DNA of 64,000 nucleotides from Sepiola atlantica (taxonomy: Eukaryota; Mollusca; Cephalopoda; Sepiida; Sepiolidae): positions 100,748,123 to 100,812,122 of the forward strand of contig OY744531.1 of the NCBI GenBank assembly GCA_963556195.1, read 5' to 3'. Shown piece by piece: positions 26,901 through 33,119 of this stretch. Position numbers and translations under genes: made by a program. The stretch's first letter is position 1. Every line of letters starts with the position of its first letter. Below the pieces are notes generated by a model. That model was not told the DNA's origin, searched no databases, and was given only the letters and a program-made list of their open reading frames with translations.

Positions 26901-29900
26901 TCATAGTTCTTAATTAAGTCAAAACAAAAGCAACATCTGACAATTAAATCTTAAGGGCATGAAACCCGGTGAAATGTTTGGACATGTGAGATGTAGTGTA
27001 ACTTAAAAAAGATTATATATTTATTATGGGTGGTACTATACGATTAAACCGGCGGTTTCAAAAGATGCAAAGAAAATTTGGTCCGTTGAATTAGAAAATT
27101 ACTACAGTATTTCTTCTGATAAGAATTCAATTCTTTGAAAAGCCATGGTTTTAGGAAAAATAAATCCCTTCTTTTGAACAACTGAAGATGTAATAGATTT
27201 TGTATTTTTTACAACTTTTATTTTCATTCTTTAATATGCCTATATAATTGCTCTATCTTGTATATTGAGCATTAAATCTTTTTCATGATAGGGTCTACTT
27301 TAAAGATATGAATCATATCTTTATTATTTTGTTCCTTATATATATATACACACACACACACATATATATATATTGTGTGTGTATTTAGGCAGCATTTTCT
27401 CATTTATGCAAACATTGTTAAAAATAACGATTTGTCTGTTTAATTATACCTTTTTCATTTTTTCAATTTTTCTGATGGTCGTTTATGTATTTTGTATTTT
27501 TTGTTCATTCGCTTTTGACACCTGAGGATGATTCGACGAAGAAACAAAAGCGTTCGTGAAACATGTGAAATCTATGGAACATTTATTAATTTTTTTGATT
27601 TTAATACAAAAAAGACCATCAGAAAAATTGAAAAAATAATGAAACAACAGACGAATTCTGTTATTTTTAACAATGTTTGCATAAATGTGTATGTATATAT
27701 ATATATATATATATATATAACATAAAATATAATAACACGAAATCACATAATTGTCGATGCAATAATTTATTTCAACCGTGCAGTTTTTTCAAGCATCACC
27801 CAGACAATTACATTTTTAAGACTGATAGAAAATTGAATTTCCCTACGACAATTCAGACACAACCAGAGAGAGTGGTGGTAGCAACCACCAATTTGATACA
27901 TCTTTTAGAGAGAGGGGGAAATTTAAAACTTATATTTAACTATGGCGGTCGAAGGGGAGGGATCTTTAAGTTAATCAACTAAAAACTGCCGTGTCAAAAT
28001 TATGACACATACGACTTGACGATATCATACATATAGACAACTTTACTCACGCGCATACACAAACCTAAATACGCACACATCCTATGCGCACGCACACACG
28101 TAATCTCACTCACACATTACCATAATTAAGCATAATCACATACACAACTTTTATTCATACATCTCCAGCCGAGACAAAATGCGTCCAGCGAAACTCGTGT
28201 TCTCAAACTCGGTAGGAGAAAAGAAAGAAAGAAACAAGCAGCCAGGCACAGAGAAGAAAGAAGCAAGCAGTCTCAAAAATGTAATTGTCTGAGTGATGCT
28301 TGAAAAAAACACACGGTTGAAATAAATTATTGCATCGACAATTATGTGATTTTGTGTTATTATATTTTATGTTATTCTTGCTCTGTTTACTACATTGAGC
28401 TCTCATACCCAGATTTCCTCCTGGAATTATCCCATTATAACACAAATATATATATATTCACACACTGACTATCAAAATCGTTTTTTTAGAAGACTGATTG
28501 GAAAACAACTTTTAAATATGTTATTTATTCTTGCATTCGTTCTATTAAAATCAAAACTATTTTCATCGGACAACTGATAGATGTCGGTGGTGAAGTGGAT
28601 ACCGAAGTTGACTGACAACCTGGAGTGCCAAGTTCGAATCCTGACGGTTCCATAGCACCACTTTCATTTATAGATGTTGGCAACCTTAACATGGTCCCTC
28701 CTGTGAGTACCTGATTCTAGAAAGAATTGGAGTAACCAATGCTAACAACAGAATCTAGATGGTCAAAACGTTTATAACGTGCTGATTCATACAACATTTA
28801 TGTTTCATATGACAACATTTCAAAAAAAATATTTGTTGTAATAAAAACAACATTTCAAAAAAATATTTGTTGTAATAAAAACAACATTTCAATAAAAATA
28901 TTTGTTGCAATTAAGTTTTTTAAAAAACTTAATTGCAACAAATATTTTTATTGAAATGTTGTTTTTATTACAACAAATATTTTTTCTATGGCTTTGTAAA
29001 AACACAACATTTCAGAAAAAATGTTGTTTTTAAAATGACTTTGTAAGTTTAACATAAATTTTAAAAATATTTTCTAAGTGCCTATAATGAAATTTAGTAA
29101 ATCATGAATCTACATTCTTAAAATTGGCAGACATTGACAATGTCTAAATTTTATTAAATTATTAAAAGAACTATTAGTTTTTAAAATTACATTTATCTTG
29201 CATATTTTCCATTGAAACTATTTAATATTTGTGTGCATATGTTTTGCTAATCTTTACAAACTTTGTTGTGAATTTTTTAGTGAATAATAACTAGTTTGTT
29301 TTTCACGGCTTTAATTTTTGTCAAATTTGAAAATAAACTTTTCCCACTCATTTCTGATGAAGTCTTTTGATAAAAAATGACGAAATATAAAATATACCCA
29401 TTTGCTTTTATTATATTGTTTGACGCGTCCACTTTTTCCACTTATATCTACATATACAGGGTTATTCAAAAACAATGAACCGATTTAATTGCAAAATATT
29501 TTAATAAGTGTTGGATAATGCTTACCTTTGTGCTGTGTGCACCCGGGTTTCATCGCCGCTGGTTGGTGTATCTCGGCTGCTCAACGATAACACGTGACGC
29601 CGGACTTATGGTTTCAAAAGTGTTTTATTTCAAACAAGACACAACAGGAACTAGATACAGTATGTACGAGAAAGAGAGAATAAATGAATTACTTGGAGAG
29701 ATCCTTTTTCACTTTTGGACAGGCTAACTTTTTAGCCTACTGTGCCCACCATCACCGTCACCCCTCTCTCGGGCCTCACATCTGATCGATCTGTTGGTTA
29801 ACAGCAAAGAGGCAGAATCAGCCCTGAATAGAAGTGACATCATTTCCGACTTCTGCTTTCGCTCGCCCCACCCACCCCTCACCCCACCCCCAATTTTCAG

Positions 29901-31104
29901 GGTATCTTCCTACCTTTTGGGGTGCTCTCTCTCTCTCTGGCACACTTCACTATCTAACATAAGGAAAGAGAATAAATAAAAAAAAGTGTAACGAAATTTA
30001 AGACTTCAATCAAATTGCTAGTATTCTGGTTTACAAGGATAAAAAATAAAACAACGCAAACTCACACGATACAACACAAACTCAAATACATTGGCACACT
30101 TCACTATCTAACATAAGGAAAGGGAATAAAAAAAAAAATTTAAGACTTCAGTCAAATTGCTAGTATTCTACTCACTGTCAACTTTTATTTCCCGTCTTAC
30201 AAGTGTAAAATGTGTCCACCACCTGCAGCGTAGGCAACATCAATGCGATAATGAAATTCCTCCCATGCGCGTATCAGCATATGACGATCCACTGACTTAA
30301 TTGCTTTTGTTATTTGATTTCTAAAATCATAAACATTTGTGGATAGAGGTGGGACATCAACATAATTTTTTACGCATCCTCACAAGAAAATAAATCACAG
30401 ACAAAAATCTTGCAGACCAAGCACAAAGATCATCGGATTGCAAAAGTCCATACACTTCCTCTTGTAATTATTAGTAAGTGACTGAACGAGGCATAGTATG
30501 AAAGGTTTTAAATGTAGATGTCTTCTTAGCACATGCGAGATTGAGGAATGACAAGCTCACAACTGGCTCGATTTGTGGACCTCCTTGGAGTTCCCTCAAA
30601 CGCAGCATGGATTCTCACTACTAGTTCTTCTGGACTTTTTCTTTACACAGATACCCAGTCTTGAAACTATTTAAAACGTTGTCAAATGTTCTTAGGAGAG
30701 GGTACATTAATATAAAATTGCCTTTGAAAAGCATGTTTTATGTGACACCAAAATTTGTTTTCAAAAACTTAAGAATGAAGACGCCTGCTAAGGATTTGCC
30801 ATTCCGAGGGTAAACAAATAATTGAACCTTGCAGGAGGAATGAAGCAAGCACAGCGCTCCTTATGATATCCATTCAAAACTTATAAAACTCCTTTTTCAA
30901 ATGCTCATAGACTTATTCAATGATGATGCTTGAAGACTGAAGCAATACATGAAATCAGTTCATTTTTTTTATATTTTTTTTAATAACTCTTTACATATAA
31001 ATGACATTCATTGCAACTTTTTTTTTTTTTTAACATTTTTGTTTCATTATTTTTTCAGAACGGTGAACTTCGAGATCCTCCGTTATCTTTACGATTTTCT
31101 CTGA
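3395..31104 (+). CDS. ORC5: Origin recognition complex subunit 5, C-terminal part (gene-level entry, nine exons)
   Basis: Exons join(3395-3525, 7879-7927, 17540-17630, 19010-19077, 23296-23399, 24807-24851, 25161-25271, 26216-26328, 31059-31104) give ~251 residues and a TGA stop. Each junction has GT donor and AG acceptor and matching phase. Recognisable ORC5 blocks follow in order: [103 protein letters not shown] and the terminal [14 protein letters not shown]. This is the region after the AAA+ fold: the lid and ORC5 C-terminal domain. The family protein is ~435 residues, so the N-terminal ATPase exons lie upstream of the window. ORC5 is a core subunit of the nuclear six-subunit complex that binds replication origins and, with CDC6 and CDT1, loads MCM helicase. 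No frame break is seen. Introns range from 309 bp to 9.6 kb and carry most of the repeats listed here. The downstream neighbour is a convergent, unrelated protease gene. Confidence 0.95.
3589..3618 (-). mobile_element. Helitron-like 3' end
   Basis: On the - strand a perfect 7-bp hairpin (GGGCAAC/GTTGCCC on the + strand at 3597-3603 and 3609-3615, loop CCGGC) is followed by CTGG and then T. Hairpin plus CTRR before T is the 3' signature of Helitrons. The loop sequence resembles the copies at 6533 and 60626. No RepHel ORF is nearby. Confidence 0.6.
4209..4440. repeat. (TA)n tracts flanking a hammerhead motif
   Basis: Nearly pure (TA)n runs at 4207-4232 and 4380-4442 bracket the hammerhead at 4289-4354. 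Further tracts lie at 4962-5003 and 5101-5144. The same pairing of (TA)n with CTGANGA...GAAA motifs recurs across the window. Confidence 0.9.
4289..4354 (+). ncRNA. Hammerhead ribozyme, complete type I fold
   Basis: Read 5' to 3': stem I strand TTGGT (4289-4293); core CTGAAGA (4294-4300); stem II GGTT (4301-4304) with AACC (4324-4327), capped by an inner ACTCT/AGAGT hairpin; core GAAA (4328-4331); stem III CATAT (4332-4336) with ATATG (4343-4347), loop ATGCAC; cleavage triplet GTA ending at 4349; stem I strand ACCAA (4350-4354). Every conserved core position of the family is present, including the A15.1-U16.1 pair and H17 = A. Hammerheads self-cleave RNA and are carried by Penelope-like retroelements and retrozymes. 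It sits between (TA)n tracts in an ORC5 intron, so the intron transcript itself could contain it. Confidence 0.82.
4597..4632 (-). ncRNA. Hammerhead-like motif (degenerate)
   Basis: On the - strand CTGAAGA (4625-4619) is followed by a TCCC/GGGA hairpin, then GAAACGCGG. The core boxes are present, but the pair that should close stem III (A15.1-U16.1) is lost and stem I is weak, so activity is doubtful. (TA) repeats adjoin at 4629-4640. Confidence 0.4.
4801..4936 (+). mobile_element. SINE-like unit: tRNA-like head plus hammerhead-like motif
   Basis: A tRNA-like head has an A-box-like TGGTGGCCAACGG (from 4804) and a B-box-like GAGTTCGCGCC (4859-4869). Some 22 bp further on lies a hammerhead-like fold: stem I CCTGCA (4892-4897) with TGTAGG (4931-4936, one G-T pair), CTGAAGG (4898-4904), a TGC/GCA hairpin, GAAA (4917-4920), the self-complementary CATCGATG (4921-4928) and TC before the predicted cut. 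The last base of the first core box is G instead of A, which would impair cleavage. Confidence 0.5.
5176..5220 (-). ncRNA. Hammerhead-like core, incomplete
   Basis: The - strand has CTGATGA (5213-5207), a TCTT/AAGA hairpin and GAAAC (5192-5188). Both core boxes are intact, but no partner for stem I and no clear cleavage triplet were found. (TA)n tracts lie on both sides. Confidence 0.4.
5644..5806 (+). repeat. 43-bp direct repeat pair
   Basis: The segment beginning ACTGTTATAATCCATG and ending TAATTAATAACT occurs at about 5644-5686 and again at 5764-5806, identical by eye, flanking ~77 bp. This could be a large target duplication or an excision-related duplication. No element termini are convincing. 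Confidence 0.75.
6084..6520. mobile_element. Foldback MITE, copy 1
   Basis: Long inverted arms: the left starts GGTGCTTCTGCTGTTTAGG and the right ends CTAAACGGCAGAAGCACC. Inner arm blocks TTACGCAAATTCATCCA and TGGATGAATTTGCGTAA also pair. The centre contains AAGGGAGATAACT. The flanks AGTTTATT (6076-6083) and ATTTTATT (6521-6528) match at 7 of 8 bases, suggesting an 8-bp (hAT-type) target duplication. No coding capacity. Copies 2 and 3 are at 8536-8961 and 34027-34460. This copy carries a 38-bp block (TAGCTCATTCCTCTCTCTG...) that also occurs near 3692. Confidence 0.8.
6533..6567 (-). mobile_element. Helitron-like 3' end
   Basis: The - strand ends in hairpin CCCG/CGGG (arms at 6543-6546 and 6562-6565 on the + strand) followed by GGTTCAGCTAG and T. 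It starts a few bases after foldback MITE copy 1. The terminal design matches the copies at 3589, 45946 and 60626. Confidence 0.55.
6706..6772 (-). mobile_element. tRNA-derived SINE head
   Basis: On the - strand an A-box-like TGGCGCAACGG (6766-6756) and a B-box-like GTTCGATCCC (6720-6711) are spaced as in a tRNA gene. The anticodon arm is not convincing, so a SINE head or tRNA pseudogene is more likely than a working tRNA gene. Confidence 0.6.
7879..7927 (+). CDS. ORC5: ORC5 exon
   Basis: 49-bp exon, acceptor TTTTCCAG, donor GTATGA. Starts in phase 0 and ends after one base of a codon. Encodes [16 protein letters not shown], matching the animal ORC5 stretch directly after the RHL at the end of the previous exon. 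Confidence 0.93.
7964..8420. mobile_element. Foldback element with ~125-bp terminal inverted repeats
   Basis: The left arm begins AATAGGGGTGGGACGTAATG (7964) and the right arm ends CATTACGTCCCACCCCTATT (8420). The arms pair over ~129 and ~119 bp, broken by one short insertion in the left arm, around ~210 bp of unique sequence. No ORF. A candidate target duplication (ATT-like) is too simple to be sure of. It starts ~36 bp inside the ORC5 intron donor. Confidence 0.85.
8536..8961. mobile_element. Foldback MITE, copy 2
   Basis: Same family as 6084-6520. The left tip is GGTGCTTTTGCTGTTT and the right tip is AAACAGCAGAAGCAC, with the inner GCAAATTCATCCAGTATTTA block paired on the right arm. The centre includes AAGGGAGATAACTAA. 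It lacks the 38-bp insertion seen in copy 1. Confidence 0.8.
9380..9690 (-). mobile_element. tRNA-headed SINE carrying a hammerhead-like motif, copy A
   Basis: On the - strand the element starts with an A box TGGTGCAACGG (9682-9672) and a B box GGTTCAATCC (9619-9610), continues through a body shared with copy B (20870-21190), and contains CTGAAGA (9447-9441), a GGTCGG...ATCGGCT hairpin and GAAACC (9419-9414). The 3' part shares GATGAGAATAGAAG-like sequence with copies B and C. The ribozyme-like part is degenerate here (ACCTT instead of ACGTT). Confidence 0.65.
9786..9990. repeat. (TA)n tracts between SINE copies A and C
   Basis: (TA)n runs at 9785-9809 and 9968-9990 bracket ~160 bp with no recognised gene. 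SINE copy C starts directly after the second run. Confidence 0.8.
9993..10150 (+). mobile_element. SINE copy C, 5'-truncated, with hammerhead-like motif
   Basis: Contains CTGAAGA (10028-10034), a GATC...GGCC-type hairpin and GAAAAGTT (10056-10063), then GATGAGAATAGTAGTCCG, which matches copies A and B on the other strand. The tRNA-like head is missing. The 3' tail CTCATCTCAAAATACTGAAA runs directly into the 35-bp satellite, so the satellite may have grown from the SINE tail. Confidence 0.6.
10155..16725 (+). repeat. 35-bp intronic satellite, ~6.6 kb, with higher-order structure
   Basis: Roughly 170 units in one orientation. The basic unit is 35 bp: TTGGTTAATATAATGAAC followed by AACTTAATTAATAAATA. 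A long variant has an extra 12 bp (a doubled TTGGTTAATATA). Rare variants mark higher-order copies: TTAATAGAACAAC near 11402 and 12484, and a TGTTGGTTAATAAATATTGG junction near 10919 and 11999, both ~1,080 bp apart; AACAACTTATTAATAAA recurs near 14500 and 15246, ~750 bp apart. The sense strand is almost free of AG and has no GC-rich segment. It lies inside a 9.6-kb ORC5 intron. No coding function. Confidence 0.97.
16880..17400 (+). pseudogene. CR1/Jockey-type LINE reverse transcriptase remnant
   Basis: Frameshifted pieces of the RT thumb region: [20 protein letters not shown] near 16917-16976, [20 protein letters not shown] near 17113-17172, then a frame change into [20 protein letters not shown]. 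The small block [12 protein letters not shown] near 17350-17385 recurs on the - strand near 62280-62315, so the 3' end belongs to a multi-copy LINE. Dead copy in an ORC5 intron. Confidence 0.75.
17540..17630 (+). CDS. ORC5: ORC5 exon
   Basis: Acceptor CATCCACAG, donor GTTGGT. Completes a codon with two bases and ends two bases into the next. Encodes [17 protein letters not shown] through YLREVS. The split serine codon joins exactly to the next exon's SSQWEK. Confidence 0.94.
17699..18083. repeat. (TCATCT/TCT)n compound microsatellite
   Basis: About 385 bp of irregular CAT and CTT trinucleotides (CATCATCATCTTCTTCATC pattern). It gives open frames of only His/Leu on + and Met/Lys on -, which are by-products of the triplet repeat. 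It lies in the intron after the third ORC5 exon. Confidence 0.95.
19010..19077 (+). CDS. ORC5: ORC5 exon
   Basis: Acceptor TCATTTTAG, donor GTATGT. Encodes [20 protein letters not shown] and LH. The first base completes the serine split from the previous exon and the last base starts the serine completed by the next. Confidence 0.92.
20022..20071 (+). promoter_or_regulatory. Three octamer (ATGCAAAT) motifs at 21-bp spacing
   Basis: ATGCAAAT at 20022-20029, 20043-20050 and 20064-20071, each inside a tandem unit like CATATGCAAATTAGTTATT. The octamer is the classical POU-factor site. It is intronic in ORC5, and the regulatory role is only a possibility: three tandem copies of an AT-rich unit could arise by chance duplication. 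Confidence 0.35.
20860..21190 (-). mobile_element. tRNA-headed SINE carrying a hammerhead-like motif, copy B
   Basis: On the - strand: A-box-like TGGTGTAACGG (21187-21177), B box GGTTCAATCC (21130-21121), a body homologous to copy A, then CTGAAGA (20968-20962), a stem II-like segment, and GAAACGTT (20940-20933) followed by GTGAG, which can pair with the CAC just before CTGAAGA. The palindromic ACGT in place of stem III is the form known for small hammerheads that act as dimers. The element ends in CTCATCTCAAAAATT-type sequence. Confidence 0.7.
21600..21900 (+). repeat. Dispersed repeat shared (inverted) with 35130-35300
   Basis: Blocks such as ATCCTCATGTCAG, TGACAAACCCTTGTACAG and GACACTCAAGGATAGTG appear in reverse complement at 35130-35290 (CCTGTAC-like, TTTGTCAGAGACTCTG, GAGGATACTTTTTACTTG). 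No promoter boxes or coding region were recognised, so it is an unclassified interspersed repeat. Confidence 0.5.
22330..22530 (+). mobile_element. U2-snRNA-headed SINE, copy 1
   Basis: ATCAAAGTGTAGTATCTGTTC (22356-22376) matches the start of U2 snRNA apart from one added A. The body holds TTGGAGAGCTGGAT, and the tail ACATTAAAAACCGACCTTG, CCCTCGTGGGGAG recurs in the other copies near 25400, 41990 and 62830. It is not a working U2 gene because only about the first 45 nt are related. Confidence 0.65.
22600..23200 (+). repeat. ~115-bp tandem repeat array
   Basis: Four or five diverged units share CATGAGTCTG or CATAAATCTCTTTCC, TTTTCTATTGACAAAATAG, CTTGACAAA and ATTCTGAATGAAAATTTAAA. C/G runs and A runs vary in length between units. 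One unit contains two back-to-back palindromes (23031-23109, listed separately). Confidence 0.75.
23031..23109. repeat. Two adjacent perfect hairpins
   Basis: The first has 20-bp arms (TAGTAGGGTTAACTAAGCTA at 23031-23050, complement at 23054-23073) with an AAA loop. The second has 17-bp arms (23073-23089 and 23093-23109, core CTTGTTA/TAACAAG) and also an AAA loop. Both keep the sequence of the surrounding 115-bp repeat on one arm, so each looks like a local inverted duplication. Confidence 0.92.
23296..23399 (+). CDS. ORC5: ORC5 exon
   Basis: Acceptor CTTTTAG, donor GTAAAA. Encodes [20 protein letters not shown] then [14 protein letters not shown], one of the best conserved blocks of ORC5. 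Ends in phase 0. Confidence 0.96.
23990..24370. mobile_element. Palindromic hammerhead-bearing element between (TA)n tracts, copy 1
   Basis: Arms of ~135 bp (about 24075-24210 and 24217-24352) meet at CAGATCATAT/ATATGATCTG. Each arm contains TCTGC, CTGATGA, a GATC...GATC stem, GATAAC, a hairpin ending TGTC and then GCAGA (GGAGA in the right arm). This is a hammerhead layout in which the GAAAC box has one inserted T. It is preceded by AATCCAGGTAAAAAATATCC and GGGTTTATAAAAAGTGCTC, shared with the second copy at 55340. No RT is present. Probably two Penelope-like terminal segments joined head to head. Confidence 0.7.
24807..24851 (+). CDS. ORC5: ORC5 exon
   Basis: 45-bp exon, acceptor TCCTTTTAG, donor GTAAGT, phase 0 at both ends. 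Encodes [15 protein letters not shown], a basic linker as in other animals' ORC5. Confidence 0.9.
25161..25271 (+). CDS. ORC5: ORC5 exon
   Basis: 111-bp exon, acceptor TCTTTTCCAG, donor GTACTT, phase 0 at both ends. Encodes [20 protein letters not shown] then [17 protein letters not shown], the hallmark NHLLGPK...RLLAI.YSI block of ORC5. Confidence 0.96.
25385..25605 (-). mobile_element. U2-snRNA-headed SINE, copy 2
   Basis: On the - strand TCTTTTGGCTAGGAGC (25600-25585) and AAAGTGTAGTATCTGTTCTG (25584-25565) follow the 5' part of U2, including the TTTTGGCTA stem-loop segment. The body contains TGTCCTCGGTCAGTGAAGG. The tail CACATTAAAAATGACCTTG, TCTAACTCTGTCCTC is common to the family. It lies in the 944-bp ORC5 intron between two short exons. 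Confidence 0.75.
25700..26000 (+). pseudogene. LINE reverse transcriptase C-terminus remnant
   Basis: The frame at 25729-25983 reads [50 protein letters not shown], typical of the C-terminal RT region of CR1/Jockey-like LINEs (P.LE[YF]...W..., lE.vQrraTk). The fragment is short, lacks RT catalytic motifs and sits in an ORC5 intron. Confidence 0.75.
26216..26328 (+). CDS. ORC5: ORC5 exon
   Basis: Acceptor GTTTATAG after a ~100-bp T-rich tract, donor GTAAGG. Encodes [20 protein letters not shown] then [17 protein letters not shown]. Two trailing bases start the arginine completed by the last exon. Confidence 0.96.
26520..26700 (-). mobile_element. U2-SINE family copy without recognisable head
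   Basis: The tail ACACAAGGGCAGTTTTTAATG, and the body CTCCTTCACTGACCAAGGAC, GATGAAGTGTA-like segments, match copy 2. The U2-like head is missing or too diverged. Confidence 0.55.
27515..27715 (+). pseudogene. Penelope-like element fragment with hammerhead-like leader
   Basis: CTGAGGA (27522-27528) and GAAACATGT (27558-27566) with an ACGAA/TTCGT hairpin between them precede a short frame reading [20 protein letters not shown] then FNNVCINV. The same IEK/VEK...NSV[IV]FN[ND] layout appears at 50657-50810, also after a hammerhead motif and also ending in (TA)n. This resembles the N-terminal region of Penelope-like RT ORFs, a tentative assignment. The RT core is absent. Confidence 0.45.
27719..28375. 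mobile_element. Element with ~105-bp terminal inverted repeats
   Basis: The left arm (27719-27822: ATAACACGAAATCACATAAT, TTGTCGATGCAATAATTTAT, TTCAACCGTG...) is repeated inverted at 28273-28375 (CACGGTTGAAATAAATTATT, GCATCGACAATTATGTGAT...). The ~450-bp interior has CACACA-rich sequence and no ORF. It abuts the (TA)n next to the Penelope-like piece, so it may be an inverted pair of its terminal repeats. Confidence 0.8.
28579..28655 (+). mobile_element. tRNA-derived SINE head
   Basis: A-box-like TGGTGAAGTGG (28588-28598) and B-box AGTTCGAATCC (28631-28641) at tRNA-like spacing, followed by a non-tRNA body ending near 28760 (GGAGTAACCAATGC). A SINE is more likely than a tRNA gene because the acceptor stem does not pair. 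Confidence 0.55.
28857..28986. repeat. 65-bp-arm perfect palindrome
   Basis: Inverted arms meet with no spacer at TTAAGTTTTTT|AAAAAACTTAA (centre 28921/28922). The left arm is the third unit of a direct repeat (ACAACATTTCAAAAAAA, ATATTTGTTGTAATAAAA) present three times from ~28813. It looks like a recent inverted duplication of a tandem repeat unit. Confidence 0.9.
29348..29390 (+). ncRNA. Hammerhead-like core, weak
   Basis: CTGATGA (29354-29360), then an extra A, a GTC/GAC stem extended by TTTT/AAAA, and GAAA (29382-29385). Stem I and stem III are not convincing. A more eroded relative (AAAAAGTCTGCACATGGACG) lies near 18831-18850. Confidence 0.35.
29457..30545 (-). pseudogene. Tc1/mariner-type transposon remnant, copy 1
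   Basis: On the - strand near 30365-30180 the sequence reads [18 protein letters not shown] then [36 protein letters not shown] and a stop. That is the C-terminal tail of IS630/Tc1/mariner-type DDE transposases that end WEE..YRID......GHIEHL. Upstream frames carry stops (GLQDFCL then a stop). The 29457-29480 sequence CAGGGTTATTCAAAAACAATG looks like the matching terminal repeat. A segment at 29790-29960 (GCAGAATCAGCCCTGAATAG) is shared with the second copy. Confidence 0.7.
31059..31104 (+). CDS. ORC5: ORC5 last coding exon and stop
   Basis: Acceptor TTTTTTCAG. One base completes the arginine split from the previous exon, then [14 protein letters not shown] and TGA (31102-31104). The final residues agree with animal ORC5, which ends ...YLYDFL, so this is the true C terminus. 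Confidence 0.95.
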
Positions 31105-31171
31105 AAATAAAACATTTCCGTTCATCAACAGAACTCTTCTCATCCGCCATTGATTTTTTTTTTTTACAATG

Positions 31172-31530
31172 TTTTATCAGAAGTTCAAGACTCTTATCAA
31201 AAATTGTTGGAAAAGTTTTGTTTTTTTATGAATTTAAAAATAAATCATTAAAAATAATAAAACCCATGTTTTTATCAGAAGTTCAAGGAAATTGTTGGAA
31301 AATTTGTTTTTTTTTATGAATTTAAAAATACATCATTAAAAATAATAAAACCCATGTTTTTATCAGAAGTTCAAGGAAATTGTTGGAAAATTTGTTTTTT
31401 TTTATGAATTTAAAAATACATCATTAAAAATAATAAAACCCATGTTTTTATCAGAAGTTCAAGGAAATTGTTGGAAAATTTGTTTTTTTATGAATTTAAA
31501 AATACATCATTAAAAATAATAAAACCCAAT
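31172..31530 (+). terminator. ORC5: ORC5 3' UTR: 88-bp tandem units each with AATAAA
   Basis: Four units with ~88-bp period (CCCATGTTTTTATCAGAAG near 31263, 31351 and 31439, with a diverged first unit near 31172). Each includes CATTAAAAATAATAAAACCC and so a canonical AATAAA. A further AATAAA lies at 31106-31111, too close to the stop to be a likely sole signal. The units would give alternative polyadenylation sites; actual use is unknown. Confidence 0.6.
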
Positions 31531-31597
31531 CTTTCTATTTTGTTTCTGTGAAGCATCTTAGTGGCCTTATTTTGACTCCCCACGTGTTGACTTTGTT

Positions 31598-32230
31598 GCT
31601 ATGTTGGATTTCATTTCTCTATCTCTAAAAATCTACAGACCATGTGTGGAGTACTGTTGTCATATTTGGGCTGGTGAATCTCTGTCTCATTTAAGGGTTC
31701 TTGATAAGGTGCAGAAACGTATCTGTAATTTGATTGGCCCCCACCCTTTCTTCTTCTCTGCACCCTATCTCTCACAGACATGATATTGCTAGTCTCAGTC
31801 TTTTCTGGCATGTGTTCTTCAGAATTGTGTGATCTATTCCCTGCTTCCTTTGTTTCAGCTAGTTTAAGTCGTTGGTCTAGTGGTCTCCATCAATTCACTG
31901 TTAATTCATTGTAGCTTTCTTCCTTCAAAAGCAATATTTGATCAGTTTCAATTCACTGTTTTGATACCTCATTGTAATACAGCTTCCTATTCCAGTAGCT
32001 TCTTTCCAAGAACTGCAGAACTCTTTTCTTGCTGACTGTTTTCCTCCTACCTATAACCTTGGTTTTTTCAAGACTAAGGCCAATAGGCATCTCCTTTGCG
32101 ATAATCATCTTTCGTTCTTAGCTCCTTACATCAAATGGCTTCATGCTTTGTCTGGAGCGATTTCCATAAAAATTTGTGGTTGGTATCCTCATTGTGACTG
32201 GGATGTATTGATGACTATGAACAATGCAAT
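31598..32230 (+). pseudogene. LINE 3' end (CR1/Jockey-like), frameshifted
   Basis: SLKIYRPCVEYCCHIWAGES, LRVLDKVQKRICNLIG (31625-31735), then a frame shift into YLSHRHDIA-like sequence, and FPPTYNLGFFKTKANRHLLC (about 32041-32100). This is the region after the RT fingers/palm. The 3' block CATCAAATGGCTTCATGC, TTGTCTGGAGCGATTTCCAT is repeated near 62536-62578, marking the LINE 3' UTR. Confidence 0.75.
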
Positions 32231-32489
32231 ATATTTCAAATAGTAATTTACTAGTTTTAACTACTTGCAATTTTCTTTTCTTTTTTTTTTTTTTACTATG
32301 CCATGTTTTTGTTTTTTGTTCCAATCAAAGAAAAGTGACTCTGTATGGATGAATACAGAGTACCATCCTGTTTTTAAGATGGCAGACATTTGAAAATAAT
32401 TCCAACCCGGAGAAATTGTTTTTCTGGAAGGAACTCCTAGTAAGACATTCTTAACAAGAACTCATCTTCTACTACTACGAAAAAAGACT

Positions 32490-32815
32490 TTTTTTTCTCC
32501 CTCCAACTGTCTATCGTCAGGCGGAATTTCCATGGGCAGAGTTTCTTTGCAAGGGCTTCCCACCTGTGGAACACATTACTATGGGACTGCTTCCCTGCTC
32601 ATTACAACCTGGTCGTCTTCCAATCCAGTGTCAACAAATTCTTGTCATAGACCACCCAAAAAGTAATCAAACTCTGTTTATACCATTGATTAATGTTGGT
32701 ACTCCCATAGTGCTCCTCATCTTTCGGCTGGTAATAATTCCTATCTCATTAACCCTGATCCCCGAGTGGCCCTTGGTCTTGATAAGTAGTGACCCAACAG
32801 TAAACAATAAAAATT
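32490..32815 (+). pseudogene. LINE 3' end, second family
   Basis: HLWNTLLWDCFPAHYNLVVF then QSSVNKFLS and a stop (about 32564-32650), followed by the 3' UTR block ATTAACCCTGATCCCCGAGT, GGCCCTTGGTCTTGATAAG and an ACAATAAAAATTAAG tail. The same tail occurs near 48640, 49050 and 52705. Confidence 0.7.
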
Positions 32816-33119
32816 AAGTCGAATTACATTTTATTCTAAACAACATGGTGCAATGATCTGCAAAAAGAAACTGATCAAATATTGCTTTTGAAGGAAGAAA
32901 GCTATCGATGACAAAGAAACGTTGAAGAGACTTAATTCTTTTATAATTTTCCATCCTATTTCTTAACTTTATTTTCACATTTTTCTTACCCCAACTTACC
33001 ATCAAATATTTATCACATGTATGACCCAAATCATACGTATGGTTTGTAGATTAATTTTTGTCGTCATATATTTTGGTAAATGATAAATTCTGTTTAACTT
33101 GGGTGCTAGCCATTTTTGT

